This document shows positions 1-10,198 of a stretch of DNA of 64,000 nt, piece by piece. The notes below the pieces were generated by a model. That model ran no database searches, was not told where the DNA came from, and saw only the letters and a program-made list of their open reading frames with translations. Both the position numbers and the translations under genes were made by a program. The stretch spans positions 20,095,755 to 20,159,754 of the forward strand of contig OY855903.1 of assembly GCA_963693305.1 (NCBI GenBank). Reading direction: 5' to 3'. Position 1 is the first letter of the stretch. Every line of letters starts with the position of its first letter. This DNA is from Meandrina meandrites (lineage: Eukaryota > Cnidaria > Anthozoa > Scleractinia > Meandrinidae).

Positions 1-89
1 GTCAACGACCGCGGTTTCCAATCTTGTACAAGGTGATAACAATGGGGGTGACAGGCCTACACAACTCTTATCCACGTGTAATAGCCATT

Positions 90-626
90 TTAGAGTTTGT
101 CTCGAACGAGTGTATCTTTTAGGGATCTGCCCCTTTTGTACGAGACAATTGGGGGATCCTTGAATATTTCGTTAAGTCGTGGTTGTTGTTGGATTAAATG
201 CCACTTTTGCATGAGTATATGTTTTAAGTTAGGCACCGTTGGACGGTATGGTGTAACGAAAGGCAGGATTCGCGTGTTTTCTTTGCATTTCTTTTGAAGG
301 GCAAGTTTTCTGTCTTCATACTTTATCTCTGAGAGGATTGCCGAAAACAGAGTTTCTGGGTATCCTCTTTTCATAAGATGTGCTTTGAATTGTGAGATTT
401 TAGCTTTAAATTCTGTTTTTGAGGAGTTTGTTCGAAGAAGTCTGAGTGCTTCACCTTTAATGAGGCCCTTTTTGACCCCTGGTGGGTGGCAATTGGAGAA
501 ATGCGTGTACTGAAATGTTTCAGTAGGTTTGAAATGCGTTTTAATGTCTAATATAGACTCATATGCGAATCGTTCACCTTTGAAAACGTTTGTGTCTACA
601 CTGATAGCTCTTCGTCTGGCTCCATG
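90..626 (-). pseudogene. Penelope-like retroelement, reverse transcriptase C-terminal part (fragment)
   Basis: The minus-strand frame is open from 626 to a stop at 90-92. It encodes the region after the RT catalytic core of Penelope-like elements: VDTNVFKGERFAYESIL, then CHPPGVKKG, GEALRLLRTNSS, RGYPETLF, FVTPYRPTVPNLK, and PPIVSYKRGRSLKDTLVR. This order (conserved CHP block, LR-rich block, RGY, then the PP-x-R-LKD-LVR block) is typical of the family, which carries RT and usually a GIY-YIG endonuclease. The polymerase core is missing upstream. A stop follows LVRDKL, where the family normally continues to a Cys-rich linker and GIY-YIG domain, so the copy is truncated at both ends. Assignment is from remembered family motifs, not a search. 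Confidence 0.75.
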
Positions 627-1613
627 TTAGAGTCATGTTCTTTGGAGATCGATGCTACTTTTACGATTTTAGCAGTCCGTCTTTTGTTAGCAGGCTCATG
701 GCCGTTAAACTCAGGCAATACCGCGGTTTCGATCCTTCTGGATCTCTCCAGTTGCCGATAAAGGAGAGCGATAGGGACCAGTGTTCGATATTACTCAGGC
801 AAATGGCATGTTTTTTATGTTTTTATACTCGATCGACGGATCGAAAATTCTGAATTCTTATTGGTTGGTTTCTCACTAGTGAAAAGTGAGCATGTAGTTT
901 TCGATCCTATTGTACACAGCTTGTTGCTGTGTTTCTTCTTGTGGCTATAATGTTTGATTTTAAGCATGTATTATTTTTTTCTTTAACGATAATGAGTTAG
1001 GTGGAAGTGCGTCGTTATTTTACGACAGAACACCAAGTATGCGAGGTTGGCGTTCGGTATTTTAGAGCGCATTCCGTACTTTTATCCTTTGTTTCTAGTG
1101 TAGCTAATGTACACTCAATTGTTCACATGCTATGATTTAGTGTAAAGTCCGTACTCGCACGTGATAAGACGGGGCCTGTCTGTAAAAAATCATAGAACGA
1201 GCTAAAATTAATCATGATAATTCATGATAAATCGGTGACCAGATGTTTTAAACTGGCCAAGATTAGCTTACTGTAGCTTACTGTGGTAAGGTTTACTAGT
1301 ACTGATAGACTAATACCGGCAAATTACCGGCATATAATAAGTTCTATAATAAGAGCAATAATTTATTGAGTACTTACGTGATTCGTACTTTCGCTTACGA
1401 TGAGAAGACAACTTTTTGCGCTTCACAGTATCCTCCATGTCGTTGTCTTCCATGACCTATGAAGCTGAACTCCACGTGGCCGCTTTTTTTTTGAGGAGTT
1501 CCAGAACAAGATTGGTTGCAAGTGACAGTACGTCAATCAAAAGATCAAAGGGAAACGGCGAAGAGCAACAAGCGGAAATGAAGTCACGTCCAGAAAAACA
1601 ATACTAATATCAT
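627..1613. other. Intergenic stretch, no clear gene
   Basis: AT-rich sequence with only short unrecognised frames. The one noteworthy spot is a short minus-strand frame starting MEDNDMEDTVKRKKLSSHRK, at about 1455-1375, that runs into a GTAAGT donor-like site; it is treated in the findings. Nothing else is supported. Confidence 0.4.
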
Positions 1614-2920
1614 TTAACCGTTGACAGATTGGACGTTTCGTATACAAGATTTTGGCTGGTTTGTATTGAGGGCTTTTTGTATAAATAAGCTAACGTACGT
1701 GCTAAGCTTCAAAGACTCGAATTTCTGAAATCTCAACGTCTCGCGCTCGCATTCAAAACGATTTAAAGTCTCGCTCTCGCAACATAAAACGTCAAAATGC
1801 CTCGGGCTCGCAAAGAAAAACCGAGGTCTCGCGGTCTCGCAAAGTCTCGCATGTAACATTCGCCACGCCTGTTTTAGGGTTACGCCTGACTGCTCGACCA
1901 CTTTGATTCTAAAGCCTGTTTGCTTGATTTCTCTCACGAACAGGTTTCTTAATTGAGATCTTAGTGTCGCTGGTACGAAGATCGCACTATCGAAACCACC
2001 CTTTCTGTACCAGGTTTCGCGCTTTCCCCGCCTCTCCTCAGCCAGTTCTAGCTGTTTCCAACTTCTTGGTAGGTACAATGGTTGTTCGCCGCTAGCATCT
2101 AGCTCAATCAGACGGTTGTAAGCCTTTAGCGCTGAACGTACCACTTCCGTTCTGAACCTCTGATCGTATCCAGAGTACTGGAGGCGTTGCATCATGTGGT
2201 TCACATGGCCGACTGCTGTCTTCCAGGGAAGCTCTCTACTGCAGTTTAGAAGGATCCTCAGGACTTCTTGTGTGAGAACCGTTCTCTTACAGCTCCATAG
2301 CAAAGCCGACCTTGCATTGATCACACACTTCGAGGCCACATCCTTAGAATAAAACTCATGTAACACTACACACACCTCATCTCCTTCCTCTACTCCACCT
2401 TCCACTTTTCTCCTTTCTATCCAGACTCTCAAATCTAGTATGGGTAGCTTACCGTCCTCATGTCGTGAAGGACAATCAACCTCCAACTCGATCGATCGAT
2501 GAGTGAATGCTGTTGCCAATCTTCTGGACTAACGCCATACATCTTCTATCAGCTTTGACATCCCTGCTCAGCTGCGCTGCCATCCTCGACTACCTTACCT
2601 TCACTCTCAACAAACCTGAGGCCTGCATTGGGAGCGTTTATAACGACATTTATGTCATCAACATACCTCTTGCATATCCTCAACCTCAACCCGTTCTCAT
2701 CCATCTTGATTTTAAACTGCCTGTCCCACCAGACCATGAGCAACTGAGCTAAAACACCAGTAAGTTCAAGACCTATGGCACCTCCCTTTGACTGCAGTTT
2801 TGTCTGCTTGTCGAACGTGTACACGTGGTTCCTCATAATGAAGGAGAGGACTATCTTTAGAGCCTCAGTGAACATCTTCCTGATGGTTTCCTCATCAGCT
2901 TCTTCAGCAGGTGGCAGCAA
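1614..2920 (-). pseudogene. Reverse transcriptase remnant, second retroelement family (frameshifted)
   Basis: Two minus-strand frames form one broken protein. The upstream piece (2920 down to 2549) has RT core motifs: SKGGAIGLELTGVLAQLL and the catalytic RYVDDINVV box. The downstream piece (2519 down to 1614) continues in another frame with EDGKLPILDLRVWIE, RTVLTQEVLRILLNCSRELP, HVNHMMQRLQYSGYD, and GFDSAIFVPATLRSQL. A frameshift around 2510-2570 separates them, and no start region is present, so the copy is 5'-truncated and dead. The arrangement resembles RT proteins common in coral genomes; I cannot assign the clade with certainty (Penelope-like is possible). It is distinct in sequence from the fragment at 90-626. 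Confidence 0.65.
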
Positions 2921-3795
2921 AGTTTGAACAAATTCTGTAAGAGTGTCATCGAAATATTTGGGGGGTGAAGTTTTGGGGTTAAACTATGGAGATAATAGGG
3001 TAATATATAAAGAACACGACGCGCTTTGGGAATAAAGTCTCATCTCATAGTAGTTTGATGCTATATAAAACTGTGTATACAAAATGGATGGGGAATGCTA
3101 CGGCCGATTGTGAAAAAAAAACGGATTTGATGAGCGTGCGTTCAGGTGCTCTTGTTGCCACTTTTGTATATAATCTGGTCTACACCTACAAATGTGATAA
3201 TTATTTGGAAATCGCTCGATGAATGTTTTCAAAATTTGTCAATCTGGAGGTCATTGAAAACATATACTATATGTACTATATGTACGCCGCTGCACCGCTG
3301 AAGGAGGTGCCTCGAGGAAAGCTTCAGAGTGAATTGCTTGGAGTTGAATAGCAAACATGGCAAAGGATGTCCAGAGTTTGAGTAGCCAATCAGTGCGCGA
3401 CAACAACGCTATCCACTGTTTTAGTATTCACTAATCTTTAATATTCCTAAAACCTTCAGTTTAAAAATGGCTTTTTTTGTCACAGTGGTGATAAATCCTC
3501 AACAGGCTTCCCTTTATCTAAAAGTTTCCTCGAATTTTGTTATACAATACTTATTATTAATTTTTCCAATTCTGTCTGTAATCACACTCTTGATGAAAAA
3601 CATCGGACTCGCGCTACGCGGTGGTCCGATTTTGTTTATCACTCGTATGATTACAGACCGAATTGTTAACTGTACTCAGTGGTTTACTCATGAGGGCGAG
3701 AATGGGTCAGTACTACGCTTTAATCGATCCTCTATAAGTCAGAATAGTGGGACTGGCCATATAAACGTCAGAGGAGAAGGCTATATTTGGAAAAA
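2921..3795. other. Intergenic stretch downstream of the glycosyltransferase
   Basis: No gene recognised. It holds a foldback repeat at 3568-3664, a short ACTATATGT repeat near 3265-3285, and otherwise AT-rich sequence. It probably contains the 3' UTR of the minus-strand glycosyltransferase gene, but I could not place a polyadenylation signal. Confidence 0.35.
3568..3664. repeat. Short foldback element (~97 bp)
   Basis: The left end AATTCTGTCTGTAATCA pairs with the right end TGATTACAGACCGAATT, enclosing a loop with the internal palindrome ATCGGAC/GTCCGAT. This is a small miniature inverted repeat with no coding content. No clear target duplication is seen. Confidence 0.7.
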
Positions 3796-4923
3796 TCAAG
3801 GCATGATCTTTGATATCAAGCAGTTATGAATCTTAAACAGTTTGATTAAACACGCTCCAGTAGCCCTATGTTGCACCAGAGTGTTCGGCACAAAATTACA
3901 ATTATCATAATCTTGAAATGGCATAACAAACCCGCTATGGTCCACTGCTTTTACACCTAATTTGTTTGCAAGCATTCCCACATAAACATCGTCCAGTCTA
4001 TATGGCTTGATAACATCAAATAAAGGAACCAGACACTCGATAACATCATATGTCATAACAAAGCCAGCACCACTGCAGAAATCCGGATAGTATGCACCAC
4101 TGTACTCTTCGTAGCTAACACGCCATTTTCCATCTCGTTGTGCTACGGGGTGGCTGTGAAGCTTACCCATATAAAGGCCTTTCTTGGGCGTCGATTCTAA
4201 TTGCAAGACGTCGATCAAACGTCTAGTGTTTACCAACACATCGTCATCTGCTTTTAAAAGAAACGAAAAATTACAATATCTGGCTGCCCATTCGAAGGCC
4301 ATCTGTATTTTCAAACTCTGGTTCCAGTAATGTTCATAATAGTCCGCACGAATTATGTCGCCAAAGTTGTTATTTTCCGTTTGGAGCAAATTGGAATGTG
4401 TTTGATTCGTTGTTAGACCAAGGAGAAAGAATGTCTTCCACTGAGGGGTTGTATTGTTATCAGCACCCCAAGTCTGACGAATTAAATTTCTCCTTTTAAA
4501 ATTTGCTGGTTCAGACGAGACCAGGATAAGTAGAGAGTAATGTCGTGCACAAGCAGTCCTGGTTATCAAAGTACTTTTGTGCTGGGAAAATGTTTTCCAG
4601 GATTTACAATCACGATAAGATGCAGGTTGCGCCGAAGACCCCAGCGTAGGAGCCATAGTCGTTAGAGAGCGTACAGCCCTGTCTGAAGACGTCATGTCGC
4701 CATCACGTCTGGAAGTCGACCCCAGCGCAGGAGCGACAGAAGATAGAGGGTGTGCATCTTGGAAGGACTTGATGGCAGTGAATAATGTTGTTGTTAGAGC
4801 AGCTGCTGTTACTATGACAACAAAAAGCCGGAGTACCTTGAGCTTCATCGATCCTTGCTGTCGCATCCGGTAAAAAGGCAATTTCCAAACAAATAATAAG
4901 CAATTTTTGACTCGGCGAAGCAT
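3796..4923 (-). CDS. Beta-1,3-galactosyltransferase-like, glycosyltransferase family 31
   Basis: A single 375-codon exon encodes a type II Golgi membrane protein. A short basic N-terminus (1-30) leads to one membrane anchor (about 31-51, LRLFVVIVTAAALTTTLF), a Ser/Thr-rich stem (52-105), and a GT31 catalytic domain. Hallmarks seen are RRNLIRQTWG (144-153), the metal/UDP-binding KADDDVLVN (224-232), YPDFCSGAGFVM (279-290) and DDVYVGML (311-318). The family adds galactose or N-acetylglucosamine in beta-1,3 linkage to glycans on secreted proteins and lipids; the exact acceptor cannot be read from sequence. The stem contains a short internal duplication (SSVAPALGS / TMAPTLGSS). M1 lies just upstream of the anchor; M20 or M26 are alternative starts. 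A splice acceptor (TTCCAG) ending at 4982 on this strand suggests a spliced 5' UTR exon beginning at 4981. Intronless coding exons are usual for this family. Confidence 0.9.
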   Translation of the reverse strand: MLRRVKNCLLFVWKLPFYRMRQQGSMKLKVLRLFVVIVTAAALTTTLFTAIKSFQDAHPLSSVAPALGSTSRRDGDMTSSDRAVRSLTTMAPTLGSSAQPASYRDCKSWKTFSQHKSTLITRTACARHYSLLILVSSEPANFKRRNLIRQTWGADNNTTPQWKTFFLLGLTTNQTHSNLLQTENNNFGDIIRADYYEHYWNQSLKIQMAFEWAARYCNFSFLLKADDDVLVNTRRLIDVLQLESTPKKGLYMGKLHSHPVAQRDGKWRVSYEEYSGAYYPDFCSGAGFVMTYDVIECLVPLFDVIKPYRLDDVYVGMLANKLGVKAVDHSGFVMPFQDYDNCNFVPNTLVQHRATGACLIKLFKIHNCLISKIMP

Positions 4924-4981
4924 ATTCCTAGTCTAGTATTTGGTGAATTGAATTTGGCTTCCTGCTGAGTTCGAGCTCCTC

Positions 4982-5776
4982 CTGGAATTAAGAAATAAAT
5001 TAAATCAGTTGTATTTATTGGTTTAATTGACGATTTATAACATCCACGACATCGTACAAATATTATTATTGTATTGGCAAACTTTAATCCATTTGTGAAC
5101 ACGGTGACATGAAACAAAAACATACAGCCGTTCTGAATGAACATTTCGAATCTGGTAAGCATACAGAGGTTTGGCGATTGCCTTTGCGGGTGGGGGTAAG
5201 GGGTATGTTTTAGTTTAAATTAATGCGCGTTTGTCGAGAACGGTTTATTGGTTTTGTTCACTTTCTTCAATTAAGCTAAATAGCTTAAATTTTTTTTTCT
5301 GTCAGCGCCTTCGAACTTTAAGATACTGGCGCATTATAAATATTTTATTACTATTACTGTCGCTATCATTATCATAGTAATTATCATATCAAAATAAAGT
5401 TGATCAGTCTTGGGCGTAAATATGTTTTTGGCCCGACATAACGAGCTTTGTCTGACAAGGGCCAAAAACGTATTTACACCCAAAAACATCAACTCTATTA
5501 CTATTATAAATATTTCAGAGGGCATTTAGAAAAGAAATCAAAACAGGAAGCGATATATATCTTGAACAATGCCAGCGACGTCGAGTCGGCGTTTATTCAT
5601 GATTGAAAAAAATGTTTTTAGAACTACTGAGCAAAAAAGAAACAAAATCAAAACAATCTTTGCTCGAGAAAAGGAAATTACGAAATTCTATAGACAGCGA
5701 AGAAATAGACATTAAGAAGTATTAAAATTTACTGCACAATTAACTGACATGGCAGTTTGGTACGATTACCCGAAAT
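4982..5776. other. Upstream region of the glycosyltransferase gene
   Basis: Probable 5' intron or intergenic DNA of the minus-strand glycosyltransferase. It contains a foldback at 5399-5492 and AT-rich sequence. No coding exon recognised. Confidence 0.35.
5399..5492. repeat. Foldback repeat (~94 bp)
   Basis: Imperfect inverted halves: the left half has GGGCGTAAATATGTTTTTGG and the right half has CCAAAAACGTATTTACACCC, framed by GTTGAT and ATCAAC. It is a miniature inverted-repeat element in non-coding DNA. Confidence 0.7.
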
Positions 5777-6459
5777 CATAAACGTACGGGCAATTTTTTA
5801 CCAGGGGGGGGGGGCGGTGAACCATTTGCCCAAAAAATTCCCGCAAGTTGCCCAAATTTTTACAAAAAGTCGAAAAGAAACGAGGGTCATATACCTGATA
5901 TACGATGCTCTAACATAGGCCTACTTACGAAGTGAAAATATTCTTACAAATGAATCTATCATATGAGCTCATAAAACACGTTAAAAGAAATAGCTGTCTC
6001 GGCCAGTTCGACGGCCAAAGATATCAATGATACGATCCATGTCATTGTTGACTACAGAGTTGGCATATGCCCTTTCAATGTTAATAAGTGCGATGAACAT
6101 CACTGACACGTTGTTGCCCCATGGTGTTGCGCAGGTAAGTTTTCAATCTGCGCAACGCACTGAATAATCGTTCTGCTGAACACGATGTAGCAGGTATCAC
6201 TGCAAGGATATGTACCACATTAATAACCAGAAACTCATCACGTGCTGGGCAACCACTGTCTCGTGTGAATTTAACTGGCTTTACCACGCCGACTTCAGGT
6301 TAAAATAGAAAATATCTATCTCTTCATAAAACAAAGACATGGAAACTTCTTTTAAAACTGGCTTTTTTCCCAAATTTCTTTTGCTGCCCAAAAAATCTGA
6401 GTTGCCCAAAATTTGGGGGGGCTGCAGCCCCCCCAGCCCCCCCGGCCCGTACGCCTATG
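5777..6459 (-). mobile_element. Internally deleted hAT transposon (683 bp) with 8-bp target duplication
   Basis: The left end CATAAACGTACGGGC and the right end (reverse complement) CATAGGCGTACGGGC form terminal inverted repeats. They are flanked by a perfect 8-bp direct repeat CCCGAAAT at 5769-5776 and 6460-6467, the size expected of hAT insertions. Poly-G/poly-C blocks lie just inside both ends. The interior keeps only the transposase C-terminus (separate entry), so this is a non-autonomous deletion derivative of an autonomous hAT element. Confidence 0.88.
5981..6287 (-). pseudogene. hAT transposase C-terminal dimerisation region (remnant)
   Basis: The minus-strand frame from 6287 encodes VVHILAVIPATSCSAERLFS followed by ALRRLKTYLRNTMGQQRVS. 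This is the conserved hAT C-terminal dimerisation block (SAER-FSALRRLKTYLR-TM). Near 6085 the frame shifts; the next frame continues MFIALINIERAYAN and NNDMDRIIDIFG to a stop at 5981-5983. The DDE catalytic part and BED finger are absent. The remnant lies inside the TIR-bounded element 5777-6459. Confidence 0.85.
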
Positions 6460-7589
6460 CCCGAAATGAGTGAGTTTCGCTCGACCACAGGCGACCAAAG
6501 TGTACTGTAACAGTTTGCATAAATTTAAAATTGAGCGTAACATAAGAGTTTGTATGGATTTAAAATTGAGTTGGAATTCGAAATACCTCTTTTTCATTTT
6601 CTTTTGAAAAGCTACAATAAAGCTTTAAACCTTACCTGGTGTTCTTTATTTACCTTTTTGAGTTATTTTTTCCAAAAAAAACTCTTTAGTCGCCCCGATG
6701 GACCATGTAGTCAGTGGAGTATGTTTGTATGTCACACCAATCAGGTTTGAGGTACTATCAGAACCAATGAAATTGCGGTTTATAAAGGGGAAGTAATCTG
6801 ACACAGTTGTAAGCGAGCGATTTCATTCGAAGATTTTCGATTTGTAGGAGGCGGAATCGGTGAGTTGTGAATTAACCCCGGATTTGAAACACTCGCCTGC
6901 TTAAAACGCACACGCCGCCAGCAAAAGACCCAACACTAAATTGTTATTCGAGCGTTCGTTTAGGACGGGCTAGTTTCGCTGACCGCAGTAGAAATTGCAT
7001 AAAGCATTTGCACAAAGCAGATTTGAAGAATAATGTTCTCGTTGTGATGTTAATACTGTGTTTACAAAGAGTTATTGCAAGGAATCTTCTTCAGAGTGTG
7101 TTGTGGCCTCTTGTTTTAAGAGTTTGTGACAAGGAAACTTCTTAAATTTGATATTGCTTGGGACTCCGTGTCACCAACTGAAAACCGCAATTAATTTAAT
7201 TAGTCTCTTTAGCGTCTTACTCCGGCGATTCGCTGACTCTCGGGCAAGTAGCGTTTATGTTTATACCTTAAACACACCACGTTTAGACATTTAATTAACC
7301 GGTATAGGTATTGACTTTAAAATGGTTTTGCTTTTAAAATTAACTACGATCGATAGCGGCAACAGGCTAGAATAAGAGCATGTCATTCCGTGACAGTTTG
7401 ATAACTAAAATTCATTAGTTCTTGTTCCTGTTTGTTGGATGAAAATTTACATTTACGACAGGAAATAAATACTCCAGGTGTACTACGCTTTAAAAGCTTT
7501 CCTAAAAATATAGTTTTTGATTTGATTCGTTTATTACTTCGTTTATTACTTTTCGATTACTCAATGGAGACATGGTGTTTTCAAGAAAA

Positions 7590-7725
7590 ACGAAAGTATC
7601 ATGTTACAAAAGTGAGATAAACAAAAGTGTCATGTTACATGCGTTTTACAAAAACAAAGGTATCGTTTTACAGTGTTTGACAAAAAACACAAAAGTATCT
7701 TGTAACAAACAAAAGTATCGCGTTA
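7590..7725. repeat. Imperfect tandem repeat, unit like ACAAAAGTATCATGTTAC
   Basis: About five diverged copies of (A)CAAAAGT(A/G)TC.TGTTAC follow one another: AAAGTATCATGTTAC, AAAGTGTCATGTTAC, AAGGTATCGTTTTAC, AAAGTATCTTGTAAC, AAAGTATCGCGTTAC. Spacing is roughly 25-30 bp. Non-coding. Confidence 0.6.
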
Positions 7726-8638
7726 CGGTTGAAAAAAGCTAGCAACAAAATAAGCACTAACAGAATAAGCAATTTCGTGACATTTTGACAATTAAATTAG
7801 TTCTTGATTTTTCTAAATGATAAAAATTTACTATTGAACGAAACAGTTTTGACGTAACAAATTGCACGTAAAAATTGTTTTGTCTGCAAGCATTTTATTT
7901 TTTTCAAAAAATGCCTCTTAGTCGTAGTAAGGGGCTATGTAGTTAGTGATGCACCATGCACAAATAGCTCAACCATCCCAACAGGACTAACACCCAGTCT
8001 TACCCCAAGCAACCCAATCAATTGAAAAAATAACTCCTGCACGCGTAGCGTGCCTATGTTTAGTGCTTCGGAAAGCTATAGGCGCGATTTTCGTTTCAAC
8101 GGTCTATCGCGTACTAAGAGAGAGACACTTGTCTCTCTTAGGGAGCGTTCATAATTTATGGGGAGGTGGGCTATGAGGATTCTCTATTTTGAAAGAATAT
8201 TGAATGGCTGCCCCCCACTAAAACCTAAAATGCTTTTCAGTGGCAAACACGATATGTGTTAAAAAGTTAGTTTGCATTTCGATGTTTGCAGAGGTGCATA
8301 AATTACAAAAAAGTTTGCAGAGGAACATTTTACGCAGTCCGTCCCTAAGAAAATTTGATTGCCTCGTTTACGAGATTCTATTCATAAAGGAGCGTGTCCC
8401 AGGTTAAAACACGCAAACTGACTCCATCCGTGCGAAACTTATTGTTTGAAAGAACATTCTAATACTTCGATTCCTTTTGCGATTGAACTTTTGTTTCTAC
8501 TTATTTTTTATCAACTATCATTTTGACTTGATAGTGATATCAGTTTCTCGTCGAAGCGTCTTCGTTTTTAACAAGAATTTTCTTAATGAGTTGATCTACA
8601 TCAGAAGATTTTGAAGCCGTTCAATAAATTCGCAGTTC

Positions 8639-8698
8639 GTGTTTTATCAAGTCTAAAAAATATTCGGCTGCGCCTCGTGTTTTAAACTTGATAAAACA
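8639..8698. repeat. Short foldback (60 bp)
   Basis: GTGTTTTATCAAGT at the left and ACTTGATAAAACAC at the right are exact inverted copies around a ~30-bp GC-richer loop. Confidence 0.75.
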
Positions 8699-9127
8699 CT
8701 GCTGCTCATTTATTAAACATTACATAATAGGCCTTCATGTCGTCCAATTCTGTTTGGAAGTTTGGAAGCGATATGACTTTTTCGATGGCCCGATCTGACT
8801 TTTGCTGGGAGCGATCTAACTGGGAGCGATCTGACCATGGAGCGAAGTCACCGGATACCCATAAGAGAAAAATAAGACTCCTGAAATCGGCTTTTACTGC
8901 TGTCCATTTGCAATAAAATGAATTAGAAACACTTTCACAATGTTTAAGTTTGTTTTTATGCAGGTTTTTGACGATTTGAAGCGTGTAAGGGCAGTTCTAT
9001 GAGTTTCAAGTTTTGACTCGTGTATAGAATACTAATATTTACACAAGGCGTGCAACTTCCACATCCAAGAAACGGGTACCGCCCCTGGAATGTAGCCGAA
9101 AAAAATATCTTTCCCCTACTCGCCTTA

Positions 9128-9427
9128 CACAGGACGAAATGCACATGTTTCCGTATTTCTGAAACGTGGCGGAAACATGCAACTCCATGTTTCCGTTACG
9201 TTTGCGTCTGCGGAAACGTGAAAATTCAAGTCTACGTGATTCCGTCACGTTTCCGCAACGGAAATGTACAAAAAGTGGTCCGGTTCCGCTGTATACGCAG
9301 CAACGGAAACGTGAGTAATCGTCACGAAACCGCTAACGGAAACACAGGTTATCCGTCGTGTTTCCGGATGGGTTTCACATGTTTCTGTGACGTTTCCGTT
9401 TACGGATTCTTGGAATTTCGTCCTGTG
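9128..9427. mobile_element. 300-bp MITE, PIF/Harbinger-like (TTA target duplication)
   Basis: Perfect 13-bp terminal inverted repeats CACAGGACGAAAT / ATTTCGTCCTGTG are flanked by the trinucleotide TTA at 9125-9127 and 9428-9430. The interior is densely filled with variants of CGGAAACGTG / CACGTTTCCG in both orientations. TWA target duplications and repeated subterminal motifs fit PIF/Harbinger MITEs. No coding capacity; mobilisation would be in trans. Confidence 0.8.
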
Positions 9428-10198
9428 TTAGTAAGAGCTCCCGGTCCTCGAAAGAACAGTCTTTGAAATATAATCTGGCCTAATTTGAGTCCAATCAGTT
9501 CGCCACGTCCAGAGTCCTTCGTTTCTCGTGCCAAGGCCCCGACTGTAATATAAAATGGGTAACTAGGCTTAGATGCCAAGTGGTCTGTTATGTTTTATGG
9601 CAAACTTCTTCAGAGTAACCTCTTGTAAAGAAACATTGCATGCATGCTGATCATTATTAAGGAGGTTCGCGCTAATTGTTTTTGCGCATCCTCGCTGCGC
9701 ACGTCACGCCGAGTCATGCATCGGCGCAAACAAATATAGGGCTGGAAGCCGTTGCATTAACTTCCCTCCTAGTTTACTCTCTCAAATGATCGGTGACCCC
9801 CTAATGTTTTTTTGGGCAGCTTTGTTTTGCGATTCTCGGCAGATTGTAAAAAAATGAAAAAAAACTCAATTTGGGAAGGTTTAAAATTTCTAATTTTTCT
9901 GCCCACCTTGCCATCTTTCAACTGTCAGGCAAGTGCAAATGTGATCGCTTAATTTGTTCAACGGATTTACTTAAACAATATTTAGTCGACAAAATTGCAT
10001 GAAACTTTTATTTATTCGTGATATTTTTGGACAAACAGACACTGTCGCTATTGTTAGAACGAACTCAAGGCTACCTGTTATGTCAAGAAGGTAATCATCT
10101 TATGATTGGGCATTCCGCATTTTTGGTCATCCACATAGAACTCTTGATTTGTCTTACACTGCAGTTTCAGATCATTCTCACTATTTCTTCGAATGATT
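9428..10198. other. Non-coding stretch left of the large inverted repeat
   Basis: No recognisable gene. A 141-codon frame at 10018-10443 crosses into the inverted-repeat arm; it matches nothing I recognise and its downstream half is also present in the other arm, so it is probably spurious. Confidence 0.35.

Larger units (their letters stand above)
6468..9127. other. Repeat-poor non-coding stretch
   Basis: No gene recognised on either strand; frames are short and AT-biased. It holds a short-unit repeat at 7590-7725, a hairpin at 8114-8141 (GAGAGACACTTGTCTCTC), and a foldback at 8639-8698. Confidence 0.4.

Noticed and set aside
4845..5162. 105-codon ORF upstream of the glycosyltransferase
   Set aside because: Different frame, overlaps the glycosyltransferase start and a likely 5' UTR splice acceptor; probably non-coding.
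9020..9466. 148-codon ORF
   Set aside because: Lies across the Harbinger-like MITE and is a reading of its repeated motifs.
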